Assembly: GCA_905234495.1 (NCBI GenBank)
Contig: CAJOHE010000001.1
Span: 62,001 to 126,000, forward strand
Origin: an uncultured Eubacterium sp.
GTDB lineage: Bacteria; Bacillota; Clostridia; Oscillospirales; Acutalibacteraceae
DNA: 64,000 nt
Reading direction: 5' to 3'
The position numbers were made by a program, and so were the translations under genes. Below are positions 63,227-64,000 of this stretch, piece after piece; the first letter of the stretch is position 1; each line of letters begins with the position of its first letter. The notes below the pieces were generated by a model, which saw nothing but the letters and a program-made list of their open reading frames with translations, ran no database searches and was not told where the DNA came from.

Positions 63227-63255
63227 TTGATACTTTTAGCATAATAAGTTATAAT
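63227..63255 (+). promoter_or_regulatory. Predicted promoter of cwlD
   Basis: TTGATA (63227-63232), a 17-bp spacer and TATAAT (63250-63255), 28 bases before the ATG. It looks like a vegetative promoter, although cwlD is a sporulation gene in known organisms. Confidence 0.6.
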
Positions 63256-63282
63256 TAACACATAGTATTTATCGGTGATGAA

Positions 63283-63975
63283 ATGAGAAAAGCATTGGCT
63301 GTTTTGTCAACGGTGATACTGCTTGCGGTCAGCATTTTCGGCATAAACGCCCACAGTAAAACGAAGGGCGTTGTCAGGAATGTGCGCGAGGTTAAAACAA
63401 ATCTTGTGATAGACGCAGGGCACGGCGGAATTGACGCGGGCTGCATCGGCGTTGACGGGAGCTTAGAGAAAATAATAAACTTTGATATAGCCTGCAATTT
63501 ATACGATTTTGCAAGGGTTTGCGGACTCAATGCGTTTATGATACGCGACGGCGATTATCTCTTTTATAAAAGCGGGGACGACACGTCGAAATCCGACCTC
63601 TACAACAGAATGGATTTTATTGAAAGCATTTATAACAGCACGCTTATATCCATTCACCAGAATCATTTTGAAAATGAGGCTGAGAGGGGAATGCAGGTCT
63701 GGTATTCGCCAAACGGTGACAAGAGTGCAAAACTTGCAGACAACATTCTAAGATATACAAAGAAAAATCTGCAACCCGATAACGAGCGGCTAAACAAAAT
63801 GTCCGACGACAGTTATTATCTTTTACACAAAGCGAGCGTTCCGTCGGTTATGGTGGAATGCGGGTTTATGAGTAACAGGGAAGAGTGCTCGCTTTTAAAC
63901 TCATCCGATTATCAGAAAAAGATAGCCTATTCAATACTATCAGGCTTTTGCAGTTACATATGTGAGGAATTATAA
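63283..63975 (+). CDS. cwlD: N-acetylmuramoyl-L-alanine amidase CwlD
   Basis: Zinc amidase (amidase_3 fold) that strips peptides from cortex peptidoglycan, allowing muramic-delta-lactam formation needed for germination. 230 residues. An N-terminal signal or anchor (ALAVLSTVILLAVSIFGI) precedes the catalytic domain. The metal ligands are in LVIDAGHGGIDAGC (His), ISIHQNHF (His) and SVMVECGFMSN (catalytic Glu). GGTGATGAA precedes the ATG. The stop codon overlaps the next start by one base. Confidence 0.92.
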   Translation: MRKALAVLSTVILLAVSIFGINAHSKTKGVVRNVREVKTNLVIDAGHGGIDAGCIGVDGSLEKIINFDIACNLYDFARVCGLNAFMIRDGDYLFYKSGDDTSKSDLYNRMDFIESIYNSTLISIHQNHFENEAERGMQVWYSPNGDKSAKLADNILRYTKKNLQPDNERLNKMSDDSYYLLHKASVPSVMVECGFMSNREECSLLNSSDYQKKIAYSILSGFCSYICEEL

Positions 63976-64000
63976 TGGCAAAGATTAAATCAATTTACGT
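63975..64000 (+). CDS. radA: Start of next gene, probably radA (3' end outside window)
   Basis: Only MAKIKSIYV is visible, starting in the TAATG overlap with cwlD and preceded by GAGGAAT. RadA/Sms proteins commonly begin MAK-K---YVC-ECG, so this fits DNA repair protein RadA. Nine residues cannot prove it. Confidence 0.4.

Overview
The window is ordinary chromosomal DNA from a spore-forming, low-to-mid GC Gram-positive anaerobe of the Clostridia type, most likely Oscillospiraceae/Ruminococcaceae. This is inferred from gene content and order, not from a search. The supporting genes are a full spoIIIA operon, spoIIID, spoIIR, cwlD, a tig-clpP-clpX-lon-engB block, an asp23-nusB-xseAB-ispA-dxs-tlyA-nadK-argR-recN block, AddAB instead of RecBCD, a SAM-I riboswitch on metK and CCA-encoding tRNA genes. 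I see no prophage, transposase, CRISPR array or plasmid gene.

Layout. 1-2.2 kb: end of thrC and a metallophosphoesterase. 2.2-9.8 kb: protein quality control (trigger factor, ClpP, ClpX, Lon), EngB and a divergent DAP-decarboxylase-like enzyme. 9.9-11.8 kb: YerC-like regulator, methyltransferase, Hsp33. 11.9-12.7 kb: tRNA-Val/Asp/Phe/Gly on the plus strand converging on tRNA-Cys, with a heavily structured non-coding stretch between them. 12.7-13.7 kb: AzlCD branched-chain amino acid exporter (minus). 13.8-18.3 kb: sirtuin plus an L-arabinose operon (kinase, isomerase, epimerase). 18.4-20 kb: SDR enzyme with an extra zinc-binding tail (minus). 20.1-21.5 kb: SAM riboswitch and metK. 21.5-27.7 kb (minus): proC, spoIIID, a small membrane protein, prs, and a GtrA-YfhO fusion membrane protein. 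27.8-32.4 kb: spoIIIAA-AH. 32.4-43.3 kb: the asp23 to tyrS run. 43.4-59.2 kb: a very compact run ligA-unknown-murD-M42-M42-GNAT-YnbB-DUF2461-addB-addA. 59.2-61.7 kb: rpmE, yigZ, spoIIR and a ComEC-like lipoprotein. 61.7-62.2 kb: two tRNA-Leu genes (minus) with a second structured element. 62.2-64 kb: a 2-hydroxyacid dehydrogenase, cwlD, and the first codons of a probable radA.

How it works together. The sporulation genes cover several stages: SpoIIR signals to the mother cell, SpoIIID is a mother-cell regulator, SpoIIIA builds the feeding channel and CwlD trims cortex. Most housekeeping genes lie in tight, translationally coupled operons with start/stop overlaps, driven by sigma-A promoters that nearly all have a 17-bp spacer.

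The most unusual signal is non-coding. Two structured elements lie just 3' of tRNA operons (12293-12401 and about 61754-61892). Both carry the same 19-base hairpin, and both are bordered by pieces of the neighbouring tRNA T-arm or 3' end. The second creates a 24-bp direct repeat of the tRNA-Leu 3' end. They look like members of one tRNA-associated repeat family that I do not recognise from the literature.
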